From Nageia nagi (Eukaryota > Pinophyta), in assembly GCA_050084985.1 (NCBI GenBank), contig JBITNC010000002.1, positions 34,100,001 to 34,164,000 on the forward strand: a stretch of 64,000 nucleotides of DNA, given 5' to 3'. Shown one piece after another: positions 45,335-57,499 of this stretch; position 1 is the stretch's first letter, and each line of letters begins with the position of its first letter. The position numbers were made by a program, and so were the translations under genes. The notes below the pieces were generated by a model. It was given only the letters and a program-made list of their open reading frames with translations, ran no database searches and was not told where the DNA came from.

Positions 45335-46640
45335 AAATAAATTAATGGTCATGATTTGGTATTTTCATTTTGGTAGATGGTGTAATATGTTTGCTATATT
45401 TTAGTTTTAGTAATAAAGAGTGACTTGATGATGCATTCAATGCTCTCCTCAATCACCAAGTAAATACCTTAATTTACATTTGGCATCATTAGTAGATGGC
45501 AAGATTGATTTGACTTCTAATAGTGCATTTAACAACTCCATCTCTAACACCAACTTGCCTTTAGCTACCTAATGTACCTAATAGTACCAATATTTATATC
45601 CTTCCAAAGGAATGTAGATGAGAAATAACATTTAATGCTCCAAATATGATCTTATATTGATTATATTTGATTTTGTACTCAAAAGTGATCACCTGTACTC
45701 TTTTTTGATCTTGTTGGGCACTTCATTAAATTTTATCAATATTTTTTGAGTGTGAAATACTCAATAACCAAGTCCATGGAATGGATATATAGGTATGTTA
45801 TCCCATTGTATTAAATTAATGATTTTGGTTAGTTTTGTATTCATTAAGCATATAATAGCAAGAGAAAATTGCTCTACATCTTTCCTTTCATTCTTGTGCA
45901 TTTGTTTCTCATTTTTGGTGGGCATCTCATAATAGAAATCACTACTATAGTATTATATATAAGATCTAGATATGAACAAAGGTAATATTCATCATTTTCA
46001 TGGTATTTAATCCTAGTTAATACTTGTAATATTTTCATTTTGTACATTAGATATGGAGATATATGTGTTTGTGTCTTACTACCTTATAATAAATCTGTAG
46101 TAAGTCAGTTTGGTCATGTTGACTATAAAATTTATTCTAGATATCTAATTAGTGTGATTCCCTTTGTGTTGGTTGGTCCTTTCATATATATTTCCAACCA
46201 TATAGGATACACCATACTTTATATGTTTAAAATAACCACAAAGAGCAATTTCCCATTATGTATGTATCATGCGTTTCTTAGTTGTAATTCATGAATGCTT
46301 TCACTCCAATGTTATGCAGAGCAGTGAATATTCACCAATTTGTTAATATAGGATTTTATTATATTTAAATATTTAAAATATTTGAACCTCGAATATTGCA
46401 CTATTTAGCCAAAATTTTTCAAGAATAAAAAAATTATGGGTCGACTTGCCAACCTTTTATAATTTTTTTATAAAGATAAGTGCAAATAGCCACCTATACT
46501 CCTATATTTTTGCAATATATCACCTTGAAAATAAAAAAATATTTAATATTTATATATGAAATTGCTAATAATACCCTATATATAAATTTTATAATAACTG
46601 TAGAGCAATCAAATTACTTCGATTTGATGATCATTTTACA
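45335..46640. other. Probable 3' LTR of F and spacer
   Basis: The first 600 bases have the position and composition of an LTR, with a CT-rich stretch (ACATCTTTCCTTTCATTCTT) near 45,880. From about 46,000 to 46,640 I see only AT-rich DNA with an 84-codon open frame of no recognised family. Confidence 0.35.
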
Positions 46641-46643
46641 TTT

Positions 46644-47050
46644 CTAAGGAATTACAGATGCTTGTCACCTAAATATTGTAGATGCTCGTCACCCAAAGAT
46701 AGTAGATGATCATCACCTAAAGATTGTATATGCACATCACCTAAAGATTATAGACAATTTTCACCTAAATATTTCAAACAATCATCACCTAAATATTGCA
46801 AACAATCATCACCTAAATATTGTAGATGATTATCACCTAAAGATTACAGATTCTTGTCCACTAAAATTACAAACACTCATCCACTAAAATTACATATGCT
46901 CATAACCTAAATATTGTAGATGCTCATTACTTAAGGTATGCATAAAATCATCACCTAAGTGTTACAAATGCTCGTCATCTAAGGATTGTAGATGCTCATC
47001 ATCTTAAGATTGCAAATGCTTGTCACATTGAGATTAGATATGATCATCAC
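46644..47050 (-). repeat. 24-bp minisatellite array 1 (about 16 units)
   Basis: Contiguous units with consensus TCACCTAAATATTGTAGATG followed by a CTCG- or ATCA-like tail. Nearly all are 24 bp; two are 23. Units differ by several bases. On the minus strand the unit begins GATGATCATCTACAATATTT, the same start as array 2 on the plus strand. Read on the minus strand in one frame, 24 bp gives an 8-residue repeat of the type LGDDHLQS, broken by some stops. Confidence 0.9.
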
Positions 47051-47307
47051 TTTATATAGCCCATAACTTTTTTATAGGTATTATATCCATGAAAATGATA
47101 TACCATTGGATAAATCTTGAAAACACCTTTAAAATGAGTGGTGATAAGACCCTTTTGAGCAAGTAATGAGTCATCAATGGCAAAAACATGCTGATAATTA
47201 TCTAAAGAAAAATTTAGATGATCATTTTACATTTTTCTTTAGATGAACATAAACATGTTTTTACCATTGTATATAATTTAAATTGATTGGATAACTATAA
47301 AAAAAGT

Positions 47308-47600
47308 GTAAATGATCATTTGTGCTTCTATGCAGATGATCATACATCCCTTTATGTAGATGATAATCTTTATTATAGTGCATATGATCGTATACACTTT
47401 TATGGAGATGATCGTCTATGCTTTTGTGTAGAAGATCATCTATGCTTCTTTGCAGATGATCATCCCTCCCTTTATGTAGATGATCATCTTTATGAAAGTG
47501 CTTCTATACAGATGATCATTTACACTTTTATGCAAATGATCTTCTTTATACTTATGCAAGTGATTATATGCCCTGATCTATAGATGATCATCCCTACAAA
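47308..47600 (+). repeat. 24-bp minisatellite array 2 (about 11 units)
   Basis: Units such as GATGATCATACATCCCTTTATGTA and GATGATCGTCTATGCTTTTGTGTA follow each other every 24 bp, with one 32-bp unit near 47,490. A 98-codon open frame (47,287-47,583) reads through them as an eight-residue repeat (YADDHTSL, YVDDNLYY, YGDDRLCF). The frame is a by-product of a period divisible by three. The array is related to array 1 in opposite orientation. Confidence 0.88.
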
Positions 47601-47609
47601 ACTTCATAA

Positions 47610-48124
47610 AATTGAAAAATAACATATATCACCAAAAAATTCCAACTTAAAAAAAAATAATTTCACCACTTACCTTATGAAAATTTTGAACACCTTTCAC
47701 CATGACTTTGAATCGTGTTCACCAACATTTGAAAATTTTAATTTTGCCATCGTTCCTTATGCATAATGCTATTTCACTCATACCTAAGATTTTTCACATA
47801 CTTTTTACTTCATATTTTGTTAGCCTTACATATTTGAAAATCCAACTTCTTCATATTTCTATTTATATATAACACCTCATCTTTTGAATATAAATTATCA
47901 TCGTATTGATCCATTCTTTTAGCATAATCTATTTAGTCTCCTGTTGGTGACCTAGTGATTTCACAATTGGTGACTTCATTATCACTTTTCCTTCCCACTA
48001 TAGTCTTGATAGTCTTATTGATTGGATCTTCAAAAGTAATTTAGTAAGTTGCTCATCATCATATATAACCTCAAATCATCAATCACTATTAGATTTTTCC
48101 ATCTTTTATCACTAAACCTTCAAT
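47610..48124 (+). repeat. Probable LTR end upstream of a primer-binding site
   Basis: AT-rich DNA with a TATA-like TATTTATATATAACACC near 47,865 leads to CACTAAACCTTCAAT just before a perfect primer-binding site. That arrangement fits the promoter and R-U5 part of a 5' LTR. No partner LTR was found, so start and length are open. Confidence 0.45.
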
Positions 48125-48136
48125 TGGTATCAGAGC
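48125..48136 (+). other. Primer-binding site (initiator tRNA-Met type)
   Basis: TGGTATCAGAGC, a perfect match to the plant initiator tRNA-Met complement. Confidence 0.75.
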
Positions 48137-48269
48137 TAGTACATCATTTGCCATCCTTGAAGACTAATATTAAAATCATAACACTAACAATACCATAAAG
48201 AGCATTCTATCTAAAACCTAGACTAGATATAAGAGAGGTTAGCATGATCAATTGTTATATGTACTTTAG

Positions 48270-48770
48270 GCATATAGTACCAATATGAGAATAGCTATTG
48301 GAGTAACATGTTTTTCCTTAGTTTATGGTGTTGAGGTAGTTTTACCACTAGATCCAAAAACCCTTTCACTTTGAATCTCATCGCAAGGGATATCTTTGGA
48401 TGAAGTGACAAGGAAAGAAAAGCTAGAACAATTGGAATCCTTAAATAAAAAGATAATCCATGCAATAGAACATCAAAAGGTATACCATGAAAATATCAAC
48501 ATGGAAAATGAGAAAAAGTTAAAACCAAAAGGTTTCTAATTGGGAGATTCGGTAATGAAGGTGAATACAGATAAGAAAACAACCAAATGATGAAGTTAAA
48601 GACAAGTTTGAGCCAAATTCACTAGGTCCATATGTATTTGTGGATAAAATAAGAACAAGTTCCTATAGATATTCCACCATGGATGTCTAAGAGAAGGTAA
48701 AATCCTTCAATGCCAAACACTTCAAACAATTCTATGCCTAAAGGATCACCTCTATACCTAATTTGATAAT
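48270..48770 (+). pseudogene. pol: Ty3/gypsy integrase C-terminal fragment (element G)
   Basis: Plus-strand reading gives IAIGVTCFSLVYGVEVVLPL (compare GVTPFSLVYGxEAVLP of plant gypsy integrases). ISLDEVTRKEKLEQLESLNK, AIEHQKVYHENINMENEKKL, LKPKGF, LGDSVMKV and SSYRYSTMDV follow, with NAKHFKQFYA at the end, the usual G-Y-R-L...N-x-KHLKxFY tail. Only this last part of pol is present, 130 bases after a primer-binding site, so most of an element has been lost between. It differs in type from element D's integrase. Confidence 0.8.
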
Positions 48771-48789
48771 GATGTATCATAATGAGATA

Positions 48790-51700
48790 GTTGTACAATT
48801 ATTTATATTTTCATTTCAATTCTATTTTTAATATTTTAAATGGAATTCATTCCTCCTTTTATACTAGAAAATCTCCCATGCCCTTATATTTCAAAAATAT
48901 TCAAAAAAATCTCATGTTTATAAAAATAAATTTGTTGGGGCAAATAAGTAGGTAGTACTTAAAACCCATATTCCTGATAGGTATTTCACGATGAAAAAAA
49001 ACATAGGTGAACTAACAATGTTCACATCGTACATGACCTACATCAACAACATGGCCTTCCTTCATCCCTCCTCAAATCTAACTAATACCAAAAAACTTAA
49101 GATTAATTAAAAAGATCCTAAGTTTTCACAACTAATGAACTCCCTTGCAATAGTGAAAGGAGTCATCATCATTTATATTTCTAACATATTCTCAAATTTA
49201 GCATCTTATTTATCCTCTCAATGGAATCCTTAGGGAAAACCAAGGCAAAAAAGTGGTACAAGGAAGGAGCTTCATCAAAAGGTTCATGCCACAAAGTTCA
49301 CATTCTTAAAAGTTTCTTTCTTCTCTACTTCTTTTGACATGTAATTTCGTTTCTTTTTTATTACATCTCTAAAGAGGATCAAAATGTAGCCACCTAAATA
49401 TGATTTCTATTTTATATAAAATCCTATTTTAGGTAAAAAAGAAATATATTGTAAAAAGCATGTAAATGATAATAAATTCATCATAAATAATTTAATTAGT
49501 ATCAATATCAAGAAAGCCATTACAAGCTATATAATTCATCTCGATATCAAGAAGCATTGATATAAAATATATTCAGCTACAAAAAAAGAATCAAAAGCAA
49601 ATAATTTTCTATTAGATTAGATCTTGATTAGATAGGTCAACTCATGATTGATCCATATTCTAAATAACAATGGTTTCTCTTAAAACCACCTATCTAATGA
49701 TATGTTATTTACACTTTATCCTAACTCAATATTAATTGAGTTTTTCTATTTTCTATCAGGATAAATGATGTCCATGGAGTAGAAATACTATCTCTACAGT
49801 GTGTGCAATGTACCTTTTCTTACCTTGGATCTCTAGATATCCTTGATGACTCAATCAAAGTTGAAGCATACCAGATTTAGTGAGGATATATCTAATCCAA
49901 TTCAACTAACTATCCATAATCTTGTAACTATATTCATAATTCCTTAATTAGTAATTTGTAGTGTAATAGTGAGTTGTGTAACCATAATTCATTATTTACC
50001 AACTACTATATGTATTGTACCTTCTCCATATTTGGATCTTCAAATCTCAAAGGTAACCTTTTTGAAGGCAAAATACATCAAATCTAGAACATCAACATCT
50101 AATCCAGTTCATAAGAGTGTTCATAATACCCTTGAACTACCTTAGTAATACCATAATTGGTATTTTATAGTTTAGTATTAAATTAATTAAACATAATTTA
50201 TTTTTGGACACTACAATTAAACTTTATGAAAAAAGCATGTTAGATATGAATATGGAAAAAAGCTTCAAATGTACAACCTTGGCTACATTAGATATACTTA
50301 GAGGCAAATATATTTTAGAGAGAGTACTTATGCATGTTATCATATACTAACATTTTAGTTTCCTCTCTTTGTTTAGTGTAGGCACAATAACATTGTTTTA
50401 ATTTTTTATAGAGAAGGTATAATATTTATTTTTCACTAATTATTTTATTTTATTAGAGAAAAAAAGGTTTTGGAAGGGGCCCTCATCCTTTTATATAAAT
50501 CCTAAAAGTCTATGAATATTTGGAGTACATAAATCAATCTACATGTTCAATAATTGAAACTTGATCATTAATCATTTATGTAGCACCAAAATGCCAAATG
50601 ATTCCATCTAGGTGATCAAAATGTGTTAAAACTAGTGGTGACACTAGACCAAAAGAGGTCTTTGGGGGTGGGCATTTTGAAGCAATTTTGTTGCAATAGT
50701 TTTTAACTTCCTATATTTTTTAATTAAATGGTAATTTTTTTGAGATGGTTTTTACCTACCCCCAAAAATATTTCTAGGGTAGCGAAAAAATTGCCCCTTA
50801 GTGAAAATGATAAAAAAGGTGTACGGGGACTTGGTTCATTTCACTTTTTTCAAGCTTAGGGTTGGAGAAGAGAGGAGATAGGAGACTATATGATATTTGA
50901 GTGGGAGGGGTTGGAGGAGATAGGAGGATTTTATGGACTAGAAAGATGAGAGAGTAGAGGGAGATCAGTGAACAACATTGCGGTATCTTAGTAGATTCTA
51001 GCATTATTAATTTGAATGGTATTTAAATCTTCTAATATGAGGTTTAATGACGGTTGAAGGTGCTTCTAATGATTTATATCCCCCATGCATTTTAGTTATA
51101 TATTATGTTCATCTTATCAGATATTTGAGAATTTTGCATCAAAATTATGGATTTTCAACTAATGGCAATCGATTACATGATTATTTATTCTTTTAACAAA
51201 ACATCTTGATAGGGAATATAAACAAGGTTTCCTTTATAATGAAAGGCAACTATCAAGGCCATAGTTAGGAGGCATCATTTCTTTAGGAGAATGATGAGAC
51301 ATCACCTCATCTCTACTATACAAAGTTCACCTTTCATTTTGAGGATTGGTATGTATTTCATCTCTTTGGTACCTTTGAAGTGGTAAGTCTAGGTTTTCTA
51401 TGCCAAAATTTCTTGTTCAAAACTTGAATGCACAGTGGGTATGCTGTAAAATTTTGGGATTTTATTATTTCTTTGTTTAGGATAAGACCATCACTGGTAA
51501 TAATGGTTGGATTCTACCTCTTCAATTGAGGGTTTACTAACTAATTACCTTAAAATGGGTATAACCCTTTCTTGAGTTTAACCTTGTCTCATTTTCCCCT
51601 TTCCATTTTTATTATTAGCTAGATTATCATAGGAAATAGTGAGCAATCTACTATTATATCAATAAAAATTCTAGGATTAGACCTAGAAAGTAAATGGTTG

Positions 51701-53265
51701 ATGGTATCATTTATTTGGAATCACTTTGTGGAAATGAAGGTCTCCAAATTTTGAGATTTTTAGAGTAACTTTAAAGATTTTAATTTAAGGGTTGAAAGCT
51801 GATGTGTGTATGTCCATGTATGGCTAACCTCATGTAAATATTTTTATCGCATTTCTTGTATTATGCATTTCTCCTCATGTAGGGTTGAAGTAATATAATT
51901 CAAAATTCATAGACAAGAATAATATGCATGTTATCATGATAGATAATTTAAGCTAATGGGATTATTGGAGTATGATCTCATGATTTGTTTTGCCCCTTTT
52001 TTCTTACAATAACTTTAAGAAATATTTCATGTTAATACTTTTTGAAGAATAATAATAGGATGAAGATGGTAATCTCTATTTTTCCCTTAATCTTTGAAGA
52101 ACATATAAGTTGGAATCTCATATTTATTTCACATCAGTGATTGGTTTAGTATTACTTGATAATTAACACTGATTGATGACTCTATTGAAATTGAGGAGAT
52201 AAGAGCCATATTAGATTGTATGTATTGGATACCTTTTTGTAAATGATCCACAAAAATAAGAACAAGTTTATACTTGTAGATTATACTTGTAGATATTTTA
52301 ATGCTACAATAGTTAATACATAAATATAAACATATTTATGGTTATATTTTTATTTTTTATTTACATAATTTGGGTTATATTTTATATTGATGTAAATCTT
52401 TGAATCTATAATAATAATGATGTATAATGATTCATCAAGAACTTGGAAAGTTACTAGGCATTTTGAGTTATGAAAAATGGCATACTTGATGCTCTGTTTG
52501 CACTTGTAAATTATAAACAACAATGACATGATTATAAGAATTAACATTATTATAAGCATTAACTTGTGATAAACCACTATGATAAGTATGATAATGATAC
52601 ATATATAGTTATTAGTTGATGTTATCTATTAACAATTCTATCTACATTATCCTACTTGATATGTTTTGTTTTTTAACTCCATAATGAGCATAACAAGATA
52701 TAAAGGTTAGATGTATTTTCTCCTAGATAACCTGTACAAAATATCATGAATTAGAAAAGTCAAACATATACAAGATCTTAAAATATATATCATCATTATG
52801 CTTAAACATTATTCATTTTATTACTATACAACCAACATGGATGCTTAAACTATAGATTAAAACTATAGAGTTTGCAATATAATGAGGAAAATACACACAG
52901 CTATACCATATGACATGAAATGATTTTTTCCTATATACATAGGCATATAAGATGAAGTAAAATATGTTATACCATGTCTCCTCTCATCTTGTCTCATCTT
53001 CTTTGGTATCACTACATCTCCCCTTGTCTGATCTAGCCAATACAACAAATGCCAAGTGCACTATATGTATGATATGAAATGATCTAAATGCACCTCTCTC
53101 ATCCAACCCCTCAGCTTGAAAAACTTGAAATGATAAAAATATTTCAAGTTTATAAAAATAATAGGATATGTTATGGGCTCCTTCTTTGTCTAACCTATAA
53201 TACTTAGCCAAACAAAAAAAATGTGATTTCAAAGTAGATGTCTTACTGTATATAAATAATGATGA
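48790..53265. other. 4.5 kb with no recognised gene
   Basis: Mostly AT-rich sequence. 48,900-49,370 may be the 3' untranslated and LTR part of element G. 50,740-51,010 is purine-rich on the plus strand (GAGAAGAGAGGAGATAGGAG) with a 68-codon minus frame of low complexity. Apart from the two-copy repeat at 49,800-50,215, I find no repeat match, domain or RNA gene. Confidence 0.4.
49800..50215. repeat. Tandem duplication, two diverged copies of about 207 bp
   Basis: TGTACCTTTTCTTACCTTGG (49,808) and TGTACCTTCTCCATATTTGG (50,017) open two copies. They share GGATCT, a CATCTAATCCA-like stretch, AGTAATxxxxAATTxGTA and a closing CATAATTTATT. The copies are much diverged. Confidence 0.6.
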
Positions 53266-53550
53266 GATGAAAATAATGGAACATGTTATGGGTTCCTTCA
53301 TTTCTTAACTGCATTAGAACCTTTATACAAATAAATTACAACATATGATATGACACTATGTCTACATAATACATCTTCCACATTGCAGTCCATGAAACTC
53401 TATCTGCATCATGTATCTTCAACATTTTGCCTACATGTCTATCAATTTTATATTCCATTTTAATTTTTCAAAAAGTGCTTCTTAGGTATGTGGATGTATC
53501 TACTTGGTGCTTGTAAATAAAATGTTGTGGTAAGTACTATAGGGTATATT

Positions 53551-53848
53551 TGAATAATTTCATATCATATGGTACAGTAGCATCATTTTAGACCAATATG
53601 ACATAATTAGATCATTTTATATCATATTTTGATGCATTTGGATTATTTTATATCATATGGTGTACTTGATCAAGAATATATGTTGTTGCATTTAGATCAT
53701 TTTATATCATATAGTATACTTGATTATGAACATGCCTTTATATTTTATCATTTGCATATATATAAGTGATGATTGATCAGTTTCATTGGGCCATCCTTTA
53801 GTATCCCATGATCAACATCATAGTTTGGCTCACTTTGATTGAGCTCAG
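53551..53848. repeat. Satellite-like dispersed repeat, copy 2
   Basis: Same unit order and tail as 1-425: ATTTTATATCATATGG units, ACATGCCTTTATATTTTATC, then GGCTCACTTTGATTGAGCTC. Confidence 0.8.
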
Positions 53849-54344
53849 ATGCCAAAATACCCATAAACCCTAAATTGGATATGTGGATGTGTCTACTTGG
53901 TACTTTGCAAATAAAATATTATAGTTTTTAATACTTAGATAGATATGTATACAAAGTGTGGAATAATACTCAAGGCCCATAGACATGTATGTAAAATATG
54001 ATCTCTAGACAAAGGTATGGACATCTATTAAAGAGTAGTTGAAAATGGTTTTTCCTTGAATATTGTGGTTGTGAATACCCTAATAAATATGTATGAAAAA
54101 TATGACATAATACAAAAGGTTTGATATTTATTTCATAAGATACATGATGTGATATGAAATGAAACTTTCTTAAAGTATAATATTTCATCATTTAGTCAAT
54201 TTTATACCTGACAATTGCATAAGCTTAAAAGTCTCTACAATTATTTTATTTTGTGCATATCCTTTAATCATAGGATTAATAATTATACATGCAGTGTTAA
54301 TTTTCTTGGCCATTTAGGCTATCTTGAGGAAGCTTTGAACATCA

Positions 54345-54750
54345 TTTTCATAATACCCATAAAACCTGAATAGGGTGTGTGCATGTGTCTACTTTGTGTT
54401 TGTAAATCAAATGTTATGGTTTGTGCAAGATATCTTGGGGGAGCTTTGAACTTCACTACTAAATAACCAGAAAACCTAAATTGGATATATGCATGTATGT
54501 ACTTGGTGCTTGTAAATTGAATGTTATAGTTTGAGAAGGCAATCTTAAGGAAGCTTTTAACTTCATTGTCAAAATATGCATAAACCTTGAATTGGGTATG
54601 TATATGTGTATACTTGGTGCTTGTAAATTGAATGTTGTGGTTTATGCAAGCTATGGGAGCTTTGAACTTCATTACAAAATACCCATAAAACCTAAATTGG
54701 GTGTGTGTATGTGTCTACTTGGTGCTGGTAAATTGAATGATATGGGTTTA
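54345..54750. repeat. Four tandem units of 103-115 bp
   Basis: Each unit reads AATACCCATAAAACCTAAAT, then a TGTGTCTACTTGGTGCTTGT-like part, then AAATTGAATGTTATGGTTT and AGCTTTGAACTTCATT. Starts lie near 54,350, 54,465, 54,575 and 54,680. The first half of the unit also occurs singly at 53,490, 53,862, 55,240, 55,590 and 55,970. Confidence 0.85.
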
Positions 54751-55095
54751 TTTGATAAGATGCATAATGCAAATAAAGTTTCATAGTTTTCAATGATTGC
54801 ACAATATACAAAATGGGTTTTTTTTTAAAATGACCTATAGACACATGAAACATGTAGAAGAATAAAACAAGACTTGAGAATTATTTGAAAAGATACATGA
54901 TAAAGACACAATTTCACAACCTACAATGAATGTACGATACATAAAATGGATTTTCTAAAAGATCCCATAGACACATGAAATATATGGAATAATAGACAAG
55001 ACTCAAGATAAGTTTTATAAAATGCATGACAAAAATATAGTTTCATGGTCTACAATATTTGCAAGATTCATGGGTTTTCTAAAAGAATGTAGAAA
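54750..55095. repeat. Three tandem units of about 130 bp
   Basis: Each contains TAAGATGCATGA, a CAATATACAAAATGGGTTTT-like part, then CATAGACACATGAAA and GAATAATAGACAAGACTCA. Related to the segment at 53,940-54,156. Confidence 0.75.
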
Positions 55096-55654
55096 AATTC
55101 AAAGAATAGGCATATATTGCAGAATGTAGAAGAATACAAACTCATGAAATGTGAAAGAATACTACAAGTTCATGAACTAAAATACCTACTTGTACCTTGT
55201 ATCCTCTCATCTTGTCTTGTTAATACACCAACCCCTAAGTTCTAAAATACTCATAAATCCTGAATTAGGTGTGTGGATATGTTAGATGAAAATAATGGAA
55301 TATGCAATGGGCTCCTTCATTACATGGCATGTATCAAAATTTTTTTACAAATAAATTATGATATGTGATAAGTTGGCAAACATATGATTGTAATATTTAT
55401 CCAAAAACATAAAAAATATATGGTTCCCAAGTGGTTCATCAGATCAAAGTTTCAGGGCATCCTTGCTATAGTCATGAATTATGTTTCCAACCATTATAGT
55501 CCATGAGATTGTGTCTCCATCATCCATCACCCACATTTTGCATTGATGTCTATCAGGTTTTCTATTTCATTTTTTTTTTAAATACTACTTGGGTATGTGG
55601 ATGTGTCTACTTCGTGCTTGTAAATTGAAATATTGTAGTAGAAATACTATAGAG

Positions 55655-55954
55655 CATATTTAAATAATTTTATATCATATGGTATAGTAGCATCATTTTT
55701 TTACCAATATGGTGTAATTAGGTCATTTTATGTCATATATTAGTGCATTTGGATCATTTTATATCATATCTTGCACTTGATCATGAATATATGTTGGTGC
55801 ATTTGGATCATTTTATATCATATGGTGCACTTGATTATGAACATGCCTTTATCTTTCATTATTTGCATATATATAAACAATGATTGGTCAATTCCATTTG
55901 GCCATCCTTTGATGGCCCATGATCAACATCATAATTTGGCTCACTTTGATTGAT
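55655..55954. repeat. Satellite-like dispersed repeat, copy 3
   Basis: Matches copies 1 and 2, with the cleanest unit pair: TTGGATCATTTTATATCATA followed by TGGTGCACTTGATTATGAAC. Confidence 0.8.
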
Positions 55955-56514
55955 ATCGGGTTACAAAATACCCATAAACCATGAACTAGGTATGTAGATG
56001 TGTTTACTTGGTGCTTTGTAAATCAAATATTATGATTCAAATGCCTGGATAGATATGTATGCAAAGTGTGGAATAATACTCAAGACCCATAGATGTGTAT
56101 GCAAAATGTGATCTGTAGAAGAAGGTATGGACATCCATCAAAGAGTAGTTGAAAATGGTTTTGTCTTGAATATTATGGTTGTGACTACCTCGATATACAT
56201 GTATGCAAAATGTGAAATAATAGACAAGGCTTGATATTTATTTCATAAGATGCATGATGTAATATTTATACTTCGTGCTTGTAAATCAAAATGTTGTAGT
56301 AGCAGTACTGTAGAGCATATTTGAATCAATTGAGAAACAATTGAAACTATAGAGCATATTTGAATCCTTTAAGCATAATTCATGATGTTTTAAATAGCTT
56401 ATCATGGGGAAAAGATATCTTATTAAGATAAGACAACATAACATTTAAATTTATGGGTTGAATAGTTGCTAAGTATTACAAGCAGATTTTTACCAACTAT
56501 ATCATTTTTGATCG

Positions 56515-56660
56515 TATGGTGTATTTAGATCAATTTCATATCATATGTTGGTGTATATTTTATATCATATGGTATAGTTGTATTATTTCAAACTATATGG
56601 TGTGTTTAGATCATTTCATATCATATCATGTATTTTTCATTTCATATCATATGGTATAGT
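56515..56660. repeat. Satellite-like dispersed repeat, partial copy 4
   Basis: Units TTTAGATCAATTTCATATCA and TTTCATATCATATGGTATAG. It runs directly into the truncated end of element C, so the breakpoint lies near 56,655. Confidence 0.7.
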
Positions 56661-56914
56661 AGCATGCACATATGAGTTCCTTACATATGGATAATTGAAT
56701 AGTGTTAAAAAACACATAAGAGTTTCTCACACATGGATAACTGAATAGTGCCATATTGGCCAATCTTTTTTCTTTAAACATTTGTACAAGTTTCTCATAC
56801 AAAGTGAACTTACCATGAAGGTGTACCATAAAATCAATACTATACAACATAAAATCCTCCTAGAAGTAAAGTTGTCATTATAAACATGAATTCAACACAA
56901 GAATTAAAACTTCA

Positions 56915-56926
56915 CTCCCCCTTGAG
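56915..56926 (-). other. Polypurine tract of element C
   Basis: The minus strand reads CTCAAGGGGGAG followed by TGAAGTTTTAATTC, a textbook tract-plus-TG junction. It corresponds to the damaged tract at 20,788 in element B. Confidence 0.8.
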
Positions 56927-56949
56927 GGTAACTTCACCAACCCAATGGC

Positions 56950-57420
56950 ATCCCTAAGCTTATAGAACTAAGCTTTTAGGAGAGGATTACTGAATAAATT
57001 AGTGGAGTTAAAGGTGGATGGAAAATACTCAAGGTGTATGATGCCATCAAAAACTTTCTTCCTAATAAAATAAGCATGGACTTTTATATGTTTTATTCTA
57101 TAATAGAACACAAGATTCTTAACTAAAGAAATAGCTGATTGATTATCTGAAAAAATCAAATATAATCCACCTTGCTCATACCTAATATTTTTTAAAATAT
57201 GCTTTAACTAAATAACTTTCTAGGTTGCAACAAACATGGCATAATATTTAACTTTTATGATGGAAAAAGAAATAGTATATTTCTTCTTGGAAGCCTAAGA
57301 GATAGCACTTGAACCAATGCTAAACACATACATAGAGGTTGATTTTCTATCATCTCTATCTCTCACATAGTTAGAATATGAGAATTCAAAGAAAATAAAT
57401 AAATAAAATTTAAAATACTT
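56950..57420 (-). pseudogene. pol: Element C RNase H and pol end
   Basis: DRDDRKSTSMYVFSIG-like remains near 57,350 lead to the open stretch 56,968-57,159: MIFSDNQSAISLVKNLVFYY, RIKHIKVHAYFIRKKVFDGI and LEYFPSTFNSTNLFSNPLLKA in part. It parallels 20,310-20,785 of element B block by block. Confidence 0.85.
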
Positions 57421-57499
57421 GAGAGCAAGATCTTTAGTCCTTGCAACATACCTCAAAATTTATTTAACAACATTGAGGTGCTCAACATATGGTTTTTGC

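Larger units (their letters stand above)
53266..56265. repeat. Segmental direct duplication, about 0.9 kb copies 2.0-2.1 kb apart
   Basis: 53,266-54,156 and 55,285-56,265 align along their length. Shared marks in order: GATGAAAATAATGGAA, ACAAATAAATTA, GTCTATCA, TATGTGGATGTRTCTACTT, the satellite-like repeat, GATAGATATGTAT, AAAGTGTGGAATAATACTCA and TTGATATTTATTTCATAAGA. The stretch between them is filled with other tandem units. It looks like a complex local array rather than a coding region; no protein motif is found. Confidence 0.8.

Noticed and set aside
46644-47050. CRISPR-like array
   Set aside because: The 24-bp units are contiguous without spacers and degenerate, and the window is plant-like; it is a minisatellite.
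47287-47583. 98-codon open frame with D-D-H repeats as a protein gene
   Set aside because: It coincides with a 24-bp minisatellite whose period is divisible by three. One 32-bp unit breaks the register, and no start context or family match supports a gene.
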